From Flavobacterium psychrophilum (GTDB taxonomy: Bacteria > Bacteroidota > Bacteroidia > Flavobacteriales > Flavobacteriaceae): a stretch of 64,000 nucleotides of DNA. The notes under the pieces were generated by a model. The model saw only the letters and a program-made list of their open reading frames with translations, made no database searches and had not been told where the DNA came from. The stretch is from positions 1 through 64,000 of the forward strand of contig CAMBZB010000011.1 of assembly GCA_945872245.1 (NCBI GenBank), read 5' to 3'. Within the stretch, counting starts at the first letter, position 1. Every line of letters begins with the position of its first letter. Shown piece after piece: positions 35,306-45,372 of this stretch. Both the position numbers and the translations under genes were made by a program.

Positions 35306-37057
35306 CTACCCTAAATTCAATTTTATATGCAACTCATTTAATTGTAACTCATCAATTAGCGATGGGGCATCAATCATGACATCTCTTCCGGAGTTGTTTT
35401 TTGGGAAAGCAATAAAGTCCCGAATGGTTTCTTGTCCACCAAGAATAGCCACCAATCGATCCAACCCAAAAGCCAAACCTCCGTGTGGCGGTGCGCCATA
35501 TTGAAAGGCATTCATTAGGAAGCCAAACTGATCTTCCGCTTGTTCAGAGGTAAAACCTAAATATTTAAACATCAACTGTTGGGTGGCTTTGTCGTGAATA
35601 CGGATGGATCCACCGCCAATTTCGTTACCGTTTAATACCATATCATAAGCATTGGCACGAACTGCTTTTGGATTGGTTTCCAACAAGTGCATATCTTCTG
35701 GTTTTGGAGAAGTAAACGGGTGGTGCATGGCATGGTAGCGTCCTGTTTCCTCCTCAAATTCCAATAACGGAAAATCAACTACCCATAATGGAGCGAATTC
35801 TGTTGGATTTCTCAATCCCAAACGATTGGCTAGTTCCATTCGTAAGGCCGAAAGTTGTGTTCTGGTTTTGTCGGCTGGACCGGAAAGCACAAAAATCATG
35901 TCACCGGCTTTTGCGCCAGTTATTTTTGCCCAATTGCCTAAATCGTCCTGGTCATAAAACTTGTCAACCGATGATTTGTATGTTCCGTCTTCGTTGCATT
36001 TTACATAAACCATTCCGCTGGCGCCAATTTGCGGACGTTTGATCCATTCAATCAAGCCGTCGATTTCTTTTCGGGTATATTCGCTTGCTCCAGGAGCGGC
36101 AATTCCCACGACTAATTCTGCCGCGTTGAAAACCGGAAAATCTTTGTGCTTGGCAAACTCATTCAACTCGCCAAATTCCATTCCGAAACGAATGTCCGGT
36201 TTGTCATTTCCATACGTTTTCATGGCGTAATCATAGGTGATTCGTGGAAATTTTTCTACTTCAATTCCTTTTATTGCTGAAAGTAAATGACGGGTCAATC
36301 CTTCGAAAACATTCAGGATGTCTTCTTGTTCTACAAAAGCCATTTCGCAATCGATTTGCGTGAATTCCGGTTGACGGTCCGCACGCAAATCTTCATCACG
36401 GAAACATTTCACGATTTGGAAATACTTATCCATTCCACCTACCATCAACAATTGTTTGAAGGTTTGTGGTGATTGCGGCAAAGCATAAAATTGTCCTTCG
36501 TTCATGCGACTTGGAACCACAAAATCCCTTGCGCCTTCAGGAGTCGATTTGATTAAATAAGGCGTTTCCACTTCGCAAAAATCCAAGTCCGAAAGGTATT
36601 TACGCACCTCCATCGCTACTTTATGACGAAAAAGCAAGTTGTTTTTTACCGGATTCCGGCGAATGTCAAGATACCGGTATTTCATTCGAATGTCTTCGCC
36701 GCCATCGGTTTCGTCTTCAATCGTGAAGGGCGGAGTTATCGAAGCATTCAATATTTTCATTTCGGTGACCAAAATCTCAATATCTCCGGTTACCATGTTA
36801 GTATTCTTGGCTTCCCGCTCAATAACGGTTCCTTTTACTTGAATTACGAATTCACGACCCAGGGTTTTGGCTTGTTCGAAAACTTCTTTTTGGCTGCGAC
36901 TTTCGTCGAAAATCAATTGGGTAACACCATAACGGTCGCGTAAATCGACCCAGTTCATAAAACCTTTATCACGTGATTTTTGAACCCAGCCTGCAAGCGT
37001 AACTTCGGTATTGATATGTGAGGCGTTGAGTTCGCCACAATTATGACTTCTATACAT
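35306..37057 (-). CDS. aspS: Aspartyl-tRNA synthetase
   Basis: 583 residues, the bacterial-length class IIb enzyme that charges tRNA(Asp). The N-terminal OB-fold anticodon-binding domain (about 1-110) has the [14 protein letters not shown] start. Class II motif 2 shows as [19 protein letters not shown], and motif 3 as [12 protein letters not shown] near the C-terminus. The bacterial insertion (GAD) domain lies between. Whether it is the discriminating or the non-discriminating type cannot be told by eye. It stands alone, with the TlpA-like gene divergent upstream. Confidence 0.96.
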   Translation of the reverse strand: MYRSHNCGELNASHINTEVTLAGWVQKSRDKGFMNWVDLRDRYGVTQLIFDESRSQKEVFEQAKTLGREFVIQVKGTVIEREAKNTNMVTGDIEILVTEMKILNASITPPFTIEDETDGGEDIRMKYRYLDIRRNPVKNNLLFRHKVAMEVRKYLSDLDFCEVETPYLIKSTPEGARDFVVPSRMNEGQFYALPQSPQTFKQLLMVGGMDKYFQIVKCFRDEDLRADRQPEFTQIDCEMAFVEQEDILNVFEGLTRHLLSAIKGIEVEKFPRITYDYAMKTYGNDKPDIRFGMEFGELNEFAKHKDFPVFNAAELVVGIAAPGASEYTRKEIDGLIEWIKRPQIGASGMVYVKCNEDGTYKSSVDKFYDQDDLGNWAKITGAKAGDMIFVLSGPADKTRTQLSALRMELANRLGLRNPTEFAPLWVVDFPLLEFEEETGRYHAMHHPFTSPKPEDMHLLETNPKAVRANAYDMVLNGNEIGGGSIRIHDKATQQLMFKYLGFTSEQAEDQFGFLMNAFQYGAPPHGGLAFGLDRLVAILGGQETIRDFIAFPKNNSGRDVMIDAPSLIDELQLNELHIKLNLG

Positions 37058-37113
37058 TAACTTAATTTTTAGATTGCAAAAATACTGTTTTGTTTGAAGT
37101 TTAAGGTTTAAGG

Positions 37114-37144
37114 TTCGAAGTTTTATTTAAAAAACTTATATTTG
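37114..37144 (+). promoter_or_regulatory. Promoter of the TlpA-like gene
   Basis: TTCG (37114-37117, one base from TTTG) and TATATTTG (37137-37144) are 19 bp apart. The ATG is 27 bp further. Confidence 0.6.
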
Positions 37145-37171
37145 AAGGACTAAATTTATAAGTCGGATCTC

Positions 37172-38167
37172 ATGAAAAAAATAGTATTTATTGCTCTAAC
37201 GCACGTCTTTCTATTCATTGGTAATGCCCAGAATCTAACTTTTCAAGCGGAAATTGCCAACAGAAAAGGCGATACCATCAAAATTCTAAACAGTAGTAAT
37301 GGTAAGGAAGTAAAAAAGATGGGTATTGACAAAAAAGGCTTGTTTAAAGATGCCTTTGATGTCGAAGAAGGAATTTATTTTTTGTTTGATGGCAAGGATT
37401 ACGCCCCGATGTTTCTCAAAAACGGATACGACTTGAAACTTAAAATGGACGCCCTAAAATTTTATGAATCGATTGTGTATTCTGGAATTGGGGCAGAAGA
37501 AAACAATCTTTTGGCACAAAGCACGTTATCGGATTCAAAATACGATTACAATTCGCTTTTGGCTTCAAGTGAGGAAGTCTTCACCAATTTGGTCAAAGAG
37601 AAAACTGCAACCGACTTTTTAAAATTGGACGACATAAAATTGAATCCTAATTTTGTTGCGTTACAAAAGAAGAATATTGGAACAAATATGGCTAATTTGA
37701 CCGCCTATTATAAGAAAACTCAAGAAAACAATAAGTTGAGTGGTTCGGTTGCGCCATCATTTGACTATTTAAACCACAAAGGGGGAAACACCAAACTCGA
37801 AGATTTAAGAGGGAAATATGTATATATTGACGTTTGGGCAACTTGGTGCGGACCTTGTAGAGGTGAAATTCCTTTTTTGAAAAAAATGGAGGAAGAATTC
37901 CATGACAAGAATATCGCTTTTGTAAGCATATCGGTTGATTTGGACAAGGATTTCGAGAAATGGAAAAATTTTGTGACCGAAAAGCAATTAGGAGGCATTC
38001 AACTGTTTGCCGATAAAAATTGGAATTCCGATTTTATAAAAAGTTTTAGTATTAATAGCATACCGAGATTTATATTAATAGATCCAAGCGGAAAAGTGGT
38101 TCATTCCGATGCTTCAAGACCATCCAACCCTGAATTGAAAGAAGAGTTGGGTAAATTAGTACAGTAA
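37172..38167 (+). CDS. TlpA-family thiol-disulfide oxidoreductase
   Basis: 331 residues with a signal peptide ending GNAQ (about 20). Residues about 22-125 look like the DUF4369 domain often found before thioredoxin folds in Bacteroidetes. From about 190 the TlpA/AhpC-like domain begins (GSVAPSFDYLNHKG); the redox motif WCGPC gives Cys226 and Cys229, and the cis-proline loop is NSIPRFILID. It should act in the periplasm as a reductant or maturation factor, for instance in cytochrome c biogenesis, but no partner lies nearby. It is monocistronic and divergent from aspS. About 165 nt without a gene follow before the terminator at 38331. Confidence 0.83.
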   Translation: MKKIVFIALTHVFLFIGNAQNLTFQAEIANRKGDTIKILNSSNGKEVKKMGIDKKGLFKDAFDVEEGIYFLFDGKDYAPMFLKNGYDLKLKMDALKFYESIVYSGIGAEENNLLAQSTLSDSKYDYNSLLASSEEVFTNLVKEKTATDFLKLDDIKLNPNFVALQKKNIGTNMANLTAYYKKTQENNKLSGSVAPSFDYLNHKGGNTKLEDLRGKYVYIDVWATWCGPCRGEIPFLKKMEEEFHDKNIAFVSISVDLDKDFEKWKNFVTEKQLGGIQLFADKNWNSDFIKSFSINSIPRFILIDPSGKVVHSDASRPSNPELKEELGKLVQ

Positions 38168-38330
38168 CATTAGGTAAGGATTAGGAGCTAAATTGTCACC
38201 CAAATATTTTTTTAATCAAAATTTATTTTTTAAATTTAGGGTATACAAAGATGCTCACGATGTCAGAAAACAGAAATTCAAATTTGATAATCTATTCTGC
38301 AAATTAAATCAATACCATAGCGTCTATAAA

Positions 38331-38371
38331 AAAATCGGCTGTCGCATATTTTTGTGACAGCCGATTTTGAT
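38331..38371 (+). terminator. Hairpin terminator (possibly bidirectional)
   Basis: A 13-bp perfect stem (38331-38343 with 38356-38368) extends by three more pairs into the loop. T4 follows on + and A4 precedes it. It lies 164 bp after the TlpA-like gene; the sequence between shows nothing I can name. Confidence 0.8.
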
Positions 38372-38501
38372 TTATGTAATAGTCAAGGTTTGTAAAATCT
38401 CAAAATAATTATGGTTTTTTGGATTCGATTCCAAAATGATTATGGTATTTATAGTTGCCAGCTCTCGATTGTGGCATGAAAAAAATATATTCCCAATAAA
38501 A

Positions 38502-38537
38502 ACAAAAAACCCCCTAAAATCAAATTTAAGGGGGTTT
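38502..38537 (-). terminator. Terminator of the RND efflux operon
   Basis: A 9-bp stem (38537-38529 with 38515-38507), with five G-C pairs, is followed on the - strand by a T-rich run. It lies 28 bp after the RND gene stop. Confidence 0.85.
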
Positions 38538-38564
38538 CAATAGTATAGTAAAAAATTATATTTC

Positions 38565-41500
38565 TTAAGCTCTGACCAGTCTTCTGTCTCGCAACCAATA
38601 CTTGGTTCTTTTCACCAAATAGAACATTACTGGAACCATCACCAAGGTCAATACCGTGGCATAGGTCAATCCGAAGATAATCGTCCAAGCCAATGGTCCC
38701 CAGAAGATTACGTTATCACCACCCAGAAAAAAGTGGGGGTTAAAATCGGTAACCAAGGTGAAAAAGTCAAAATTCAACCCGATAGCCAAGGGAATCAATC
38801 CCAAAACTGCCGTTAAAGCGGTCAACAATACGGGGCGCAAACGTGATTTACCGGATTCGATTATAACTTCCTTAATTTCGTCTAAGGTTAAATCGTTGTG
38901 CGATTGTACGCCTTTTTCATATACTTTTTTGTCCATCAGCAAGACGAAGAAATCCATTAACACGATTCCGTTTTTCACCACGATACCGGCTAGGGATATG
39001 ATTCCCATCATGGTCATCAGGATAACAAAATCCATGTTGGCAATGACATAGCCATAAAAAACACCACTAAAACTCAGGATAACCGTAAACAAAATCACCA
39101 TGGTTTTCGATACCGAATTAAATTGCAGTACGATGATGATGGTAATTCCCGCCAAGGCCAAGAAGAGCGCATACATCAGGAAACTTTGGTTTTTGCCTTG
39201 TTCTTCCTGCACTCCTGAAAAGGAATAGGTCACGTCTTTTGGCAAATTGTAGTTTTTTAATTCCGCTTTAATTTGTTTGGTAATTTCATCCCCGTTGAAA
39301 CCCGTCAAGACATTCGAATAAATCGTCATGATGCGCTTGTGATTCTTTCTTTTGATCTGGTTGTAGGTCTGTGTTTTTTCGGTTTGCGAAATGGCCGAAA
39401 CAGGAACTTGAACGATTTGACCGTTGTTCTGGTTTCTGAAAGTCAATGATTGATTGAAAAGAATATTTTCGTTCTTGCGTTGGTCGTCCTGCATGCGCAT
39501 CACGATATTGTAATCGTCATCACCTTCTTTATAGGTCGAAATTTCTTGGCCGTAAACCGAACGACGCAAAGTAAAGCCCAATTGTCCTGTGGAAACTCCC
39601 ATACTTCCGGCGTTTACCCTGTCGACTTTCACTTCTAATTCTGGACTGTCCTTGTTGATGTCAATACTCAATTTTTCTATTCCGGGAATGTTCTTGGAAT
39701 TGACAAAATCAATCATTTTATCCCCTTCTTTCAGCATCAGGTCGTAATCCGTTCCCTTTAATTCAATACTGATAGGATATCCTGCAGGTGGACCATTGGC
39801 ATCTTTTTCGACAGTAATCGTGGCTCCGGCAATGGCTTTTACTTTGGAACGAATTTCTTCCAAAATATCCGAAGTGTTGATGCCTTTACGGAACTTGAAT
39901 TCCGAGAAACTCACCGTTACTTTTCCTTTATAAGGTGTTTCAGAGGCAGAACCGGCATCAACATTTGGGTTTCCAGCACCTTTCCCCACTTGGGAAACGA
40001 TAGATTCAGCAAGGAAGTTTTTGTCTGTTTTTGGATCTACGTATTTTTGCAAAATTTCAATTACTTGATTTTCCACAAAAAGGGTGGCTTTATTGGTTTT
40101 TTCAATCGAAGTTCCTTGCGGATATTCGATATAAGCAATCACTTGGTTCGGGATGTTGTCCGGGAAAAACAATACTTTTCTCGGGAAAACACCCAGTAAT
40201 ACAAAGGAGAAAAACAACAATCCGATAATTCCTCCCAAGGCATACCACGATTTCTTTTTGGTAAGGATTTTTGCTAAAAAAACTTTGTATTTTTCTTCCA
40301 TTCCTGGAAAAAAACTGTGTTGGAAATCCTGTGTCCATTGGTAAATTTTTAAGAAATACAACCACATCAAGCCAGTTGAAATCAGTAATAAATGTCCAAT
40401 TCCCCTCAAGAATTTGCTATCATACGCATATTTCGATCCAATGAAAGCCAAGAATATTCCGAATGCCAAAAATAGAATGGTATAGAATTTCAAATTCTTT
40501 TTAGAAATATTTTTATCTTCAATATCCATGGAACCTCCCGTCATTGCGGCATTGATAACCATGGCCACAAATAAAGAGGCCGTAAGGGTTACGGTCAAGG
40601 TCATCGGGAAATATTTCATGAATTTACCCATGGTTCCTGGCCATAAGGCGAATGGAAGAAAGGCCATCAATGTGGTAGCTGTTGATGAAATTACGGGCCA
40701 AGCGATTTCCCCAATACCCACTTTTGAAGCTTCTATTCTGGGTAATCCTTTTTTCATGTTGGCAAAAACGTTGTCGACAACCACAATTCCGTCATCAACT
40801 AGCATTCCTAATCCCATTACCAATCCAAAAAGAACCATCGTGTTCAACGTCAACCCTAGAGCCGATAGTAGGGCAAACGCAATCATCATAGACAGCGGAA
40901 TTGCCGTTCCTACGAACAAGGAATTTCGGAGTCCCATAGTGAACATCAACACAATCATTACCAGAATAATCCCAAAAATAATGTGGTTCGATAACTCATC
41001 AACCTGATGTTCCACACGAGAAGATTGGTCGTTTGTCATTTCGATTTTCAGGTTTTTTGGCAAATAGAATGCTTGAGCTTTTTCTATTCTTTCTTTTACT
41101 TGGTCAATGGCAGAAATCATGTTTTGACCCGAACGTTTTTTCACGCTGAGCATCACCACTTCGTTTCCTTTCTCGCGAGCGTAGGTGGTTTTTTCTTTCT
41201 CTTTGAAACTTACCACTGCAATGTCTTTTAGATAGACCGTTCCGCCAAATGATTTAACAACGATGTTCTCCAACTCTTTTGGGTCTTTGATTTCACCTAC
41301 AATCCTGATGTTGTTTCTGGAACCCTGTGATACCAAATTTCCTCCAGAAAGCGTCATATTTTCGTATTTAACCGCATTCTGAATTTCGTCGAAAGTCACT
41401 TGTGCCGCCGTCATTTTGAAAATATCCACGGCAATTTCTACCTCTTTGTCGTCTACACCCAGAATGTCAACTTTCTTCACTTCCGAAATTTCTTCAATAT

Positions 41501-42026
41501 CATCCTGAAGCAATTCACCATATTTTTTAAGTTGTTGCGTGGTATAATTTCCTTGTAAATTGATGTTTAGAATAGGCACTTCTTCAGAAATGTTCAATTC
41601 AAAAACATTGGGTTCTACTTTGCTTCCATTGTCCAAATTGGGCCAATCCGTGTTGGCTTTGGCATTATCAACCTTGTCTTTTATTTTTACTTTGGCGGCA
41701 TCAATGGTAACGTTGTCGTCAAACTCGGCAATAATCATCCCGTAATCTTGGAATGAGCTCGAAGTGACTTTGGTAGCCCCACTGATGTTTTTGATTTCTT
41801 TTTCTAATGGCTTGATCACCAATTTCTCTACATCCTCGGCTGAATTTCCGGGAAAAACAGAAGAGATGTACACTTTATTTTCGATAATTTCCGGGAAATC
41901 CTCGCGAGGCATTGTAATGTAGGCATAAACTCCCGTGATTACAATGATTGCGGTCAAGATATACACCGTGACACGATTGTCTACAGCCCAATTTGAAATG
42001 GCGAATTGTTTGTTTTTATGTGACAT
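38565..42026 (-). CDS. RND-family efflux transporter, inner-membrane permease
   Basis: 1153 residues, longer than the ~1040 of AcrB. The proton-relay aspartates lie in TM4 (GLGMLVDDGIVVVDN, Asp411/Asp412). The N-terminal helix is followed by PREDFPEI and FPGNSAEDVE. Two additional hydrophobic segments sit in the central region (about 510-570, TILFLAFGIFLAFIG and LLLISTGLMWLYFL), which accounts for part of the extra length. Drug-type (HAE1) and not metal-type substrate use is more likely, since metal-RND signatures are not seen; this is inference. It is the last gene of the tetR-tolC-MFP-RND operon and would form the tripartite pump with its neighbours. Confidence 0.92.
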   Translation of the reverse strand: MSHKNKQFAISNWAVDNRVTVYILTAIIVITGVYAYITMPREDFPEIIENKVYISSVFPGNSAEDVEKLVIKPLEKEIKNISGATKVTSSSFQDYGMIIAEFDDNVTIDAAKVKIKDKVDNAKANTDWPNLDNGSKVEPNVFELNISEEVPILNINLQGNYTTQQLKKYGELLQDDIEEISEVKKVDILGVDDKEVEIAVDIFKMTAAQVTFDEIQNAVKYENMTLSGGNLVSQGSRNNIRIVGEIKDPKELENIVVKSFGGTVYLKDIAVVSFKEKEKTTYAREKGNEVVMLSVKKRSGQNMISAIDQVKERIEKAQAFYLPKNLKIEMTNDQSSRVEHQVDELSNHIIFGIILVMIVLMFTMGLRNSLFVGTAIPLSMMIAFALLSALGLTLNTMVLFGLVMGLGMLVDDGIVVVDNVFANMKKGLPRIEASKVGIGEIAWPVISSTATTLMAFLPFALWPGTMGKFMKYFPMTLTVTLTASLFVAMVINAAMTGGSMDIEDKNISKKNLKFYTILFLAFGIFLAFIGSKYAYDSKFLRGIGHLLLISTGLMWLYFLKIYQWTQDFQHSFFPGMEEKYKVFLAKILTKKKSWYALGGIIGLLFFSFVLLGVFPRKVLFFPDNIPNQVIAYIEYPQGTSIEKTNKATLFVENQVIEILQKYVDPKTDKNFLAESIVSQVGKGAGNPNVDAGSASETPYKGKVTVSFSEFKFRKGINTSDILEEIRSKVKAIAGATITVEKDANGPPAGYPISIELKGTDYDLMLKEGDKMIDFVNSKNIPGIEKLSIDINKDSPELEVKVDRVNAGSMGVSTGQLGFTLRRSVYGQEISTYKEGDDDYNIVMRMQDDQRKNENILFNQSLTFRNQNNGQIVQVPVSAISQTEKTQTYNQIKRKNHKRIMTIYSNVLTGFNGDEITKQIKAELKNYNLPKDVTYSFSGVQEEQGKNQSFLMYALFLALAGITIIIVLQFNSVSKTMVILFTVILSFSGVFYGYVIANMDFVILMTMMGIISLAGIVVKNGIVLMDFFVLLMDKKVYEKGVQSHNDLTLDEIKEVIIESGKSRLRPVLLTALTAVLGLIPLAIGLNFDFFTLVTDFNPHFFLGGDNVIFWGPLAWTIIFGLTYATVLTLVMVPVMFYLVKRTKYWLRDRRLVRA

Positions 42027-42044
42027 ATTTTGTTTTTTGTTATA

Positions 42045-42128
42045 GGTTATAAGTTTAGAAGGTTACAGGTTTAGAAAATGATGTTTTAGAACTTCCGTCT
42101 AAACTTCTAAACAAATAACCTTATAACC
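42045..42128. repeat. Long imperfect inverted repeat between MFP and RND genes
   Basis: GGTTATAAG (42045-42053) pairs with CTTATAACC (42120-42128), and GTTTAGAAG (42053-42061) pairs with CTTCTAAAC (42104-42112). The same word family recurs in the spacer before the MFP gene (43340-43366). Confidence 0.65.
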
Positions 42129-42132
42129 CTTT

Positions 42133-43272
42133 TTAAAAGTTTAATTTCATTCCGTCAGAGATAGCATTTGCCCCTTCGCTAACAATAATGGCCTCGGCAG
42201 ATAATCCGCTTAAAATTTCAGTGACATTATTAGAGGACTGCCCCAATTTCACGATCACTTTCTTAGCAATTCCCGTTTTTCCACTTACGTTTATGGCGGT
42301 GTAGACAAATTTATTTTTCTCACCATCCTCTTGAATCACATTAGTTGGAACAACAATAGCATTTTTACTGAAGTAATCCGTGATTTTAAGATTGGCCACT
42401 TGGTTGGGTCGCAACAAGTTTTCCGGATTTGGAACGCTTACTTCAATACCAAAACTTCGGTTGTTAGGATTCACGAAATTTCCAATCTGGCGCACCTTTC
42501 CTTTGTAGGTTTTTCCCAAAGAAGTTAAGAAAACACCCACTTCGGTACCTACTTTTAGTTTGCCGATGTATGTTTCGGGAACCGATGTCGAAACATACAT
42601 ATTCGATAAATTCACGATACGCATTAATCCTTGTTGACTTGGTGCAACAACTTGCCCTTTTTCAACAAAAACCTCGTCAATGGTTCCTGTAAAAGGTGCT
42701 TTTAGTATCGTTTTTTCCAATTGGGCTTTGATTTGGGCAACCCCTCTTTGGACAGAAATCATTTGTGTTTGAGCTTGTAAATACTGCATTTCAGAACCGA
42801 TTTTTTGACTCCAAAGATTTTTTTGACGTTCAAAAGTGGTTTTTGCCAAAGCATACTGGTTTTCTAGACTTGCCACTTGTTGGCTCAGTCCAGCATCGTC
42901 AATTTTTCCTAGAACTTGCCCTTTAGAAACTCTTTGTCCCGCTTTCACGTTCAATGAAACCAAGGTTCCTTGAAATTCTGGTTGAACCAAAATGTTTTCT
43001 TTGGTATTTACGCTTCCTTGAATCTCAAGATAATGACTAAAAACGGTGTCTTTCACCGTAAGTACGGAAACTAATGCTTCCTCTTTTTTGACATCCAAAG
43101 TGGCTAAGGCTTCGTCAATTTTTGCCAAATCTGCTTGGATTAGTGCTTTTTTAGCTTGAAGTGCCGTTGCATTTTTGGAGGCGATTAAGTTGTCAATAGT
43201 AGCGGTTTCTTCTTTCTTTCCGCAGGAGAAAATGAGTACTGAAAGCGTTGTGATAAGGAATATTTTTTTCAT
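42133..43272 (-). CDS. RND efflux periplasmic adaptor (membrane fusion protein)
   Basis: 379 residues, a lipoprotein by its lipobox (IFSC, Cys17). A helical hairpin (about 25-75 and 125-185) and a split lipoyl/barrel-sandwich domain (GSVNTKENILVQPEFQG and the GTIDEVFVEKGQVV half) are visible. The beta-barrel domain follows (NLSNMYVSTSVPETYIGKL). It bridges the inner-membrane RND pump and the outer-membrane channel. The gene sits 106 bp upstream of the RND gene and 101 bp downstream of the TolC-type gene; both spacers carry short-period repeats. Confidence 0.9.
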   Translation of the reverse strand: MKKIFLITTLSVLIFSCGKKEETATIDNLIASKNATALQAKKALIQADLAKIDEALATLDVKKEEALVSVLTVKDTVFSHYLEIQGSVNTKENILVQPEFQGTLVSLNVKAGQRVSKGQVLGKIDDAGLSQQVASLENQYALAKTTFERQKNLWSQKIGSEMQYLQAQTQMISVQRGVAQIKAQLEKTILKAPFTGTIDEVFVEKGQVVAPSQQGLMRIVNLSNMYVSTSVPETYIGKLKVGTEVGVFLTSLGKTYKGKVRQIGNFVNPNNRSFGIEVSVPNPENLLRPNQVANLKITDYFSKNAIVVPTNVIQEDGEKNKFVYTAINVSGKTGIAKKVIVKLGQSSNNVTEILSGLSAEAIIVSEGANAISDGMKLNF

Positions 43273-43373
43273 GTTTTTAAGGTTGTAAATTAGATTGTTA
43301 TTTTAAGTTTATACGTTTATTTTCTTTTTCTCTTATATTAAGGCTAAACTCATAACCTTATAACCTCATCATC

Positions 43374-44711
43374 TTAGTTAATTATTTTCTCTAAAGCCGC
43401 TTTTTTGTTGATGATATTCACCATCGACTGCAAATAGTTTTGTTGAGCGGCATATAATTGTCGTTGTGCTTCACTGAAATCAAAACTCGAAGACAAACCT
43501 TCCGTAAATTTTATTTGTTGCTTTTTTTCGATTCTCTCCGCGAGGTTCAGATTGGTTTTTGCCGTGGCATATTCTTCCATGCTGAATTCATATTCGCTTT
43601 TGGCGTTGGCGTATTGCAATTTCAATTTTTGTTCTGTTTCTGTAAGTTGCGTTTTGGCTTGTTCAAATGCAATTTTGGCTTGTTGCGTTTTGGCGCTTCT
43701 GCCCAAACTGCTAAAAACGGGAACATTTAAACCAATTCCGAGATTTGAGAAATTATTCCATTTTTGCGATGGAGTAAAAAAGGCAAACTGGTTAGCAAAA
43801 GCATTGTATCCAAAATTCACATTGGCCCCCAATGACGGTAGTGCTTTGCTTTTTTGTAATTTGTATTCCAATTGTCTTTGCTCTTGAAAATTCAAACCCA
43901 TTTGGTAATCGATATTGTTCGATACATTGAAATCTTTTTGCGAAATAGCCAAATCTAAATTGGCAACTGTCAAATTGTCCAATTGATCCGTTAGTTTCAG
44001 TTCATCATTAATGTCAATGCCCAATAAGATTTTAAGCATATTATTGGCAATGACCAACAATCTTTGGGTGTTGTTTAAAGTACTGTTTATGGTTGACAAG
44101 GTAATTTGAAGCTGCTCTACGTTTTCTTCTTCAATCAGTCCGTTTTTGAATGTTTCCTTGGTGTCCGAGAATGTTTTTTCTAAAATGGCTTTGTTTTTTT
44201 CTAGAATGGAGATGCTTTCAGCGGCTAACAAAACATTTCCATAGGAATTGATGACCATTTCCTTGATTTCAGCATCGGTTTTTTGTTTGGCATTTTCATA
44301 GAATTTCAAATAGGTTTTCGATGCCTGTAAGGCTACAATGTAGGAACCGTCAAACAGCAACTGACTCAAAGTCACTCTACCATTCATGTAGTGCTTGGTT
44401 CCAAAAGCTATTGTTGTTACTTCCCCCGGATTGCCGCCAAAAGCACCTCCCCCGGTTACCCCTTGTTGCGTGTAGGCAAAATTATTTCCGTATTCCATAC
44501 CGGCGTTGATTTGAGGCAAACCCGCAGCAGTGGTTTCCCATTTTTTCTGTCTGGCAGAAGCAATATCTTGCCCAGCGTTTATTGCCGAATAATTATGGGC
44601 GAGGGCATGCGAAATCGCTTGTTCCAAGCTAAACGAATAGTTTTGTGTGTGTTCTTGTGATTTTGCAATCAGAGCAAAAAAGAATAAAGGGATTAAAAAT
44701 AGTTTTTTCAT
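43374..44711 (-). CDS. TolC-family outer-membrane efflux channel
   Basis: 445 residues with a signal peptide ending LIAKSQ (about 19). Two repeated halves of OEP type with long alpha-helices are visible (SLEQAISHALAHNYS, then LTETEQKLKLQYANAKSEYE). The channel spans outer membrane and periplasm and should dock onto the adaptor encoded next. Its ATG overlaps the tetR stop as TAATG, so the channel is translationally coupled to its presumed repressor. Order in the operon is repressor, channel, adaptor, pump. Confidence 0.9.
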   Translation of the reverse strand: MKKLFLIPLFFFALIAKSQEHTQNYSFSLEQAISHALAHNYSAINAGQDIASARQKKWETTAAGLPQINAGMEYGNNFAYTQQGVTGGGAFGGNPGEVTTIAFGTKHYMNGRVTLSQLLFDGSYIVALQASKTYLKFYENAKQKTDAEIKEMVINSYGNVLLAAESISILEKNKAILEKTFSDTKETFKNGLIEEENVEQLQITLSTINSTLNNTQRLLVIANNMLKILLGIDINDELKLTDQLDNLTVANLDLAISQKDFNVSNNIDYQMGLNFQEQRQLEYKLQKSKALPSLGANVNFGYNAFANQFAFFTPSQKWNNFSNLGIGLNVPVFSSLGRSAKTQQAKIAFEQAKTQLTETEQKLKLQYANAKSEYEFSMEEYATAKTNLNLAERIEKKQQIKFTEGLSSSFDFSEAQRQLYAAQQNYLQSMVNIINKKAALEKIIN

Positions 44712-45307
44712 TATATAGTATGGTTTTCTAATTGTTTTTCGAGTTCGATAATTCCTTCTGGTGTTGCCATGGCTCTAGTGTGGTATTCTAGTGCTTGTAT
44801 TTCTAGTTTCAGCACTTCATTTTCTAATTTTGTGGTCTCATTTATGCTAAAAATAAGGGTATAGTAAAATTTTATGCAATTTTCAATATTTATATTTTTT
44901 CGATACAAGCCTTGTTCAATCCCTTTCTCTATATTGAGTTTAAAAACGGTGTTGCATTCTGCGATTTCCCTCGATAGTACGCTTTCGTGTATTTCAGGAT
45001 AATGCTTTTTTAATTGATAGATAGGAGAAGTGTCTGACGATTGAAACATCTCTTTGAACATTTTACGGATTTCGAAATTTTCGGCAATGGCATTGTGGTT
45101 TTCGGCAATAATGGCGCTAATACCCTGATGAATTTTTTCATGGAAAATTATGGTCCCTTCTTTAATAAGAAGCTCTTTGTTGCAAAAGTATTTGTATATC
45201 GTTTTTTTAGAAATACACATTTCGCAGGCAATATCATCCATAGTCACGCTCTTAAATCCCAGTTTCAGGAATAATTCAGTGGCTTTGGATATGATTTTCT
45301 CTTTCAT
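44711..45307 (-). CDS. TetR/AcrR-family regulator of the efflux operon
   Basis: 198 residues from the chosen start at 45307 (MKEKIISKATELF). An ATG three codons earlier (45316) overlaps the end of an interspersed repeat and is less likely to be native. The N-terminal helix-turn-helix is SVTMDDIACEMCISKKTIYKYF, typical of TetR proteins. The ligand domain (about 60-198) is not recognisable to a specific class. It heads the operon and its stop overlaps the start of the tolC-type gene. A 28-bp operator-like inverted repeat lies over its promoter (45385-45412). It probably represses its own operon and is relieved by a pump substrate; this is inference from arrangement. Confidence 0.88.
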   Translation of the reverse strand: MKEKIISKATELFLKLGFKSVTMDDIACEMCISKKTIYKYFCNKELLIKEGTIIFHEKIHQGISAIIAENHNAIAENFEIRKMFKEMFQSSDTSPIYQLKKHYPEIHESVLSREIAECNTVFKLNIEKGIEQGLYRKNINIENCIKFYYTLIFSINETTKLENEVLKLEIQALEYHTRAMATPEGIIELEKQLENHTI

Positions 45308-45313
45308 AGTTGG

Positions 45314-45355
45314 CATTGCGAGGTACTACTTGTCCGCTGTGGTGGAAGCAATCTC
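45314..45355. repeat. Interspersed Bacteroidetes repeat in the tetR leader
   Basis: Arms CATTGCGAG and GAAGCAATCTC, with the pairing core ATTGC/GCAAT, match from memory a repeat type widely scattered in Bacteroidetes spacers. The element separates the tetR promoter from its start codon. Confidence 0.6.
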
Positions 45356-45372
45356 TTTTGAAATTTCGTTTG

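Noticed and set aside
38331..38371. Hairpin as a small RNA gene after the TlpA-like gene
   Set aside because: It fits a terminator (13-bp stem and T-run); there is no promoter-like element before it at the right distance.
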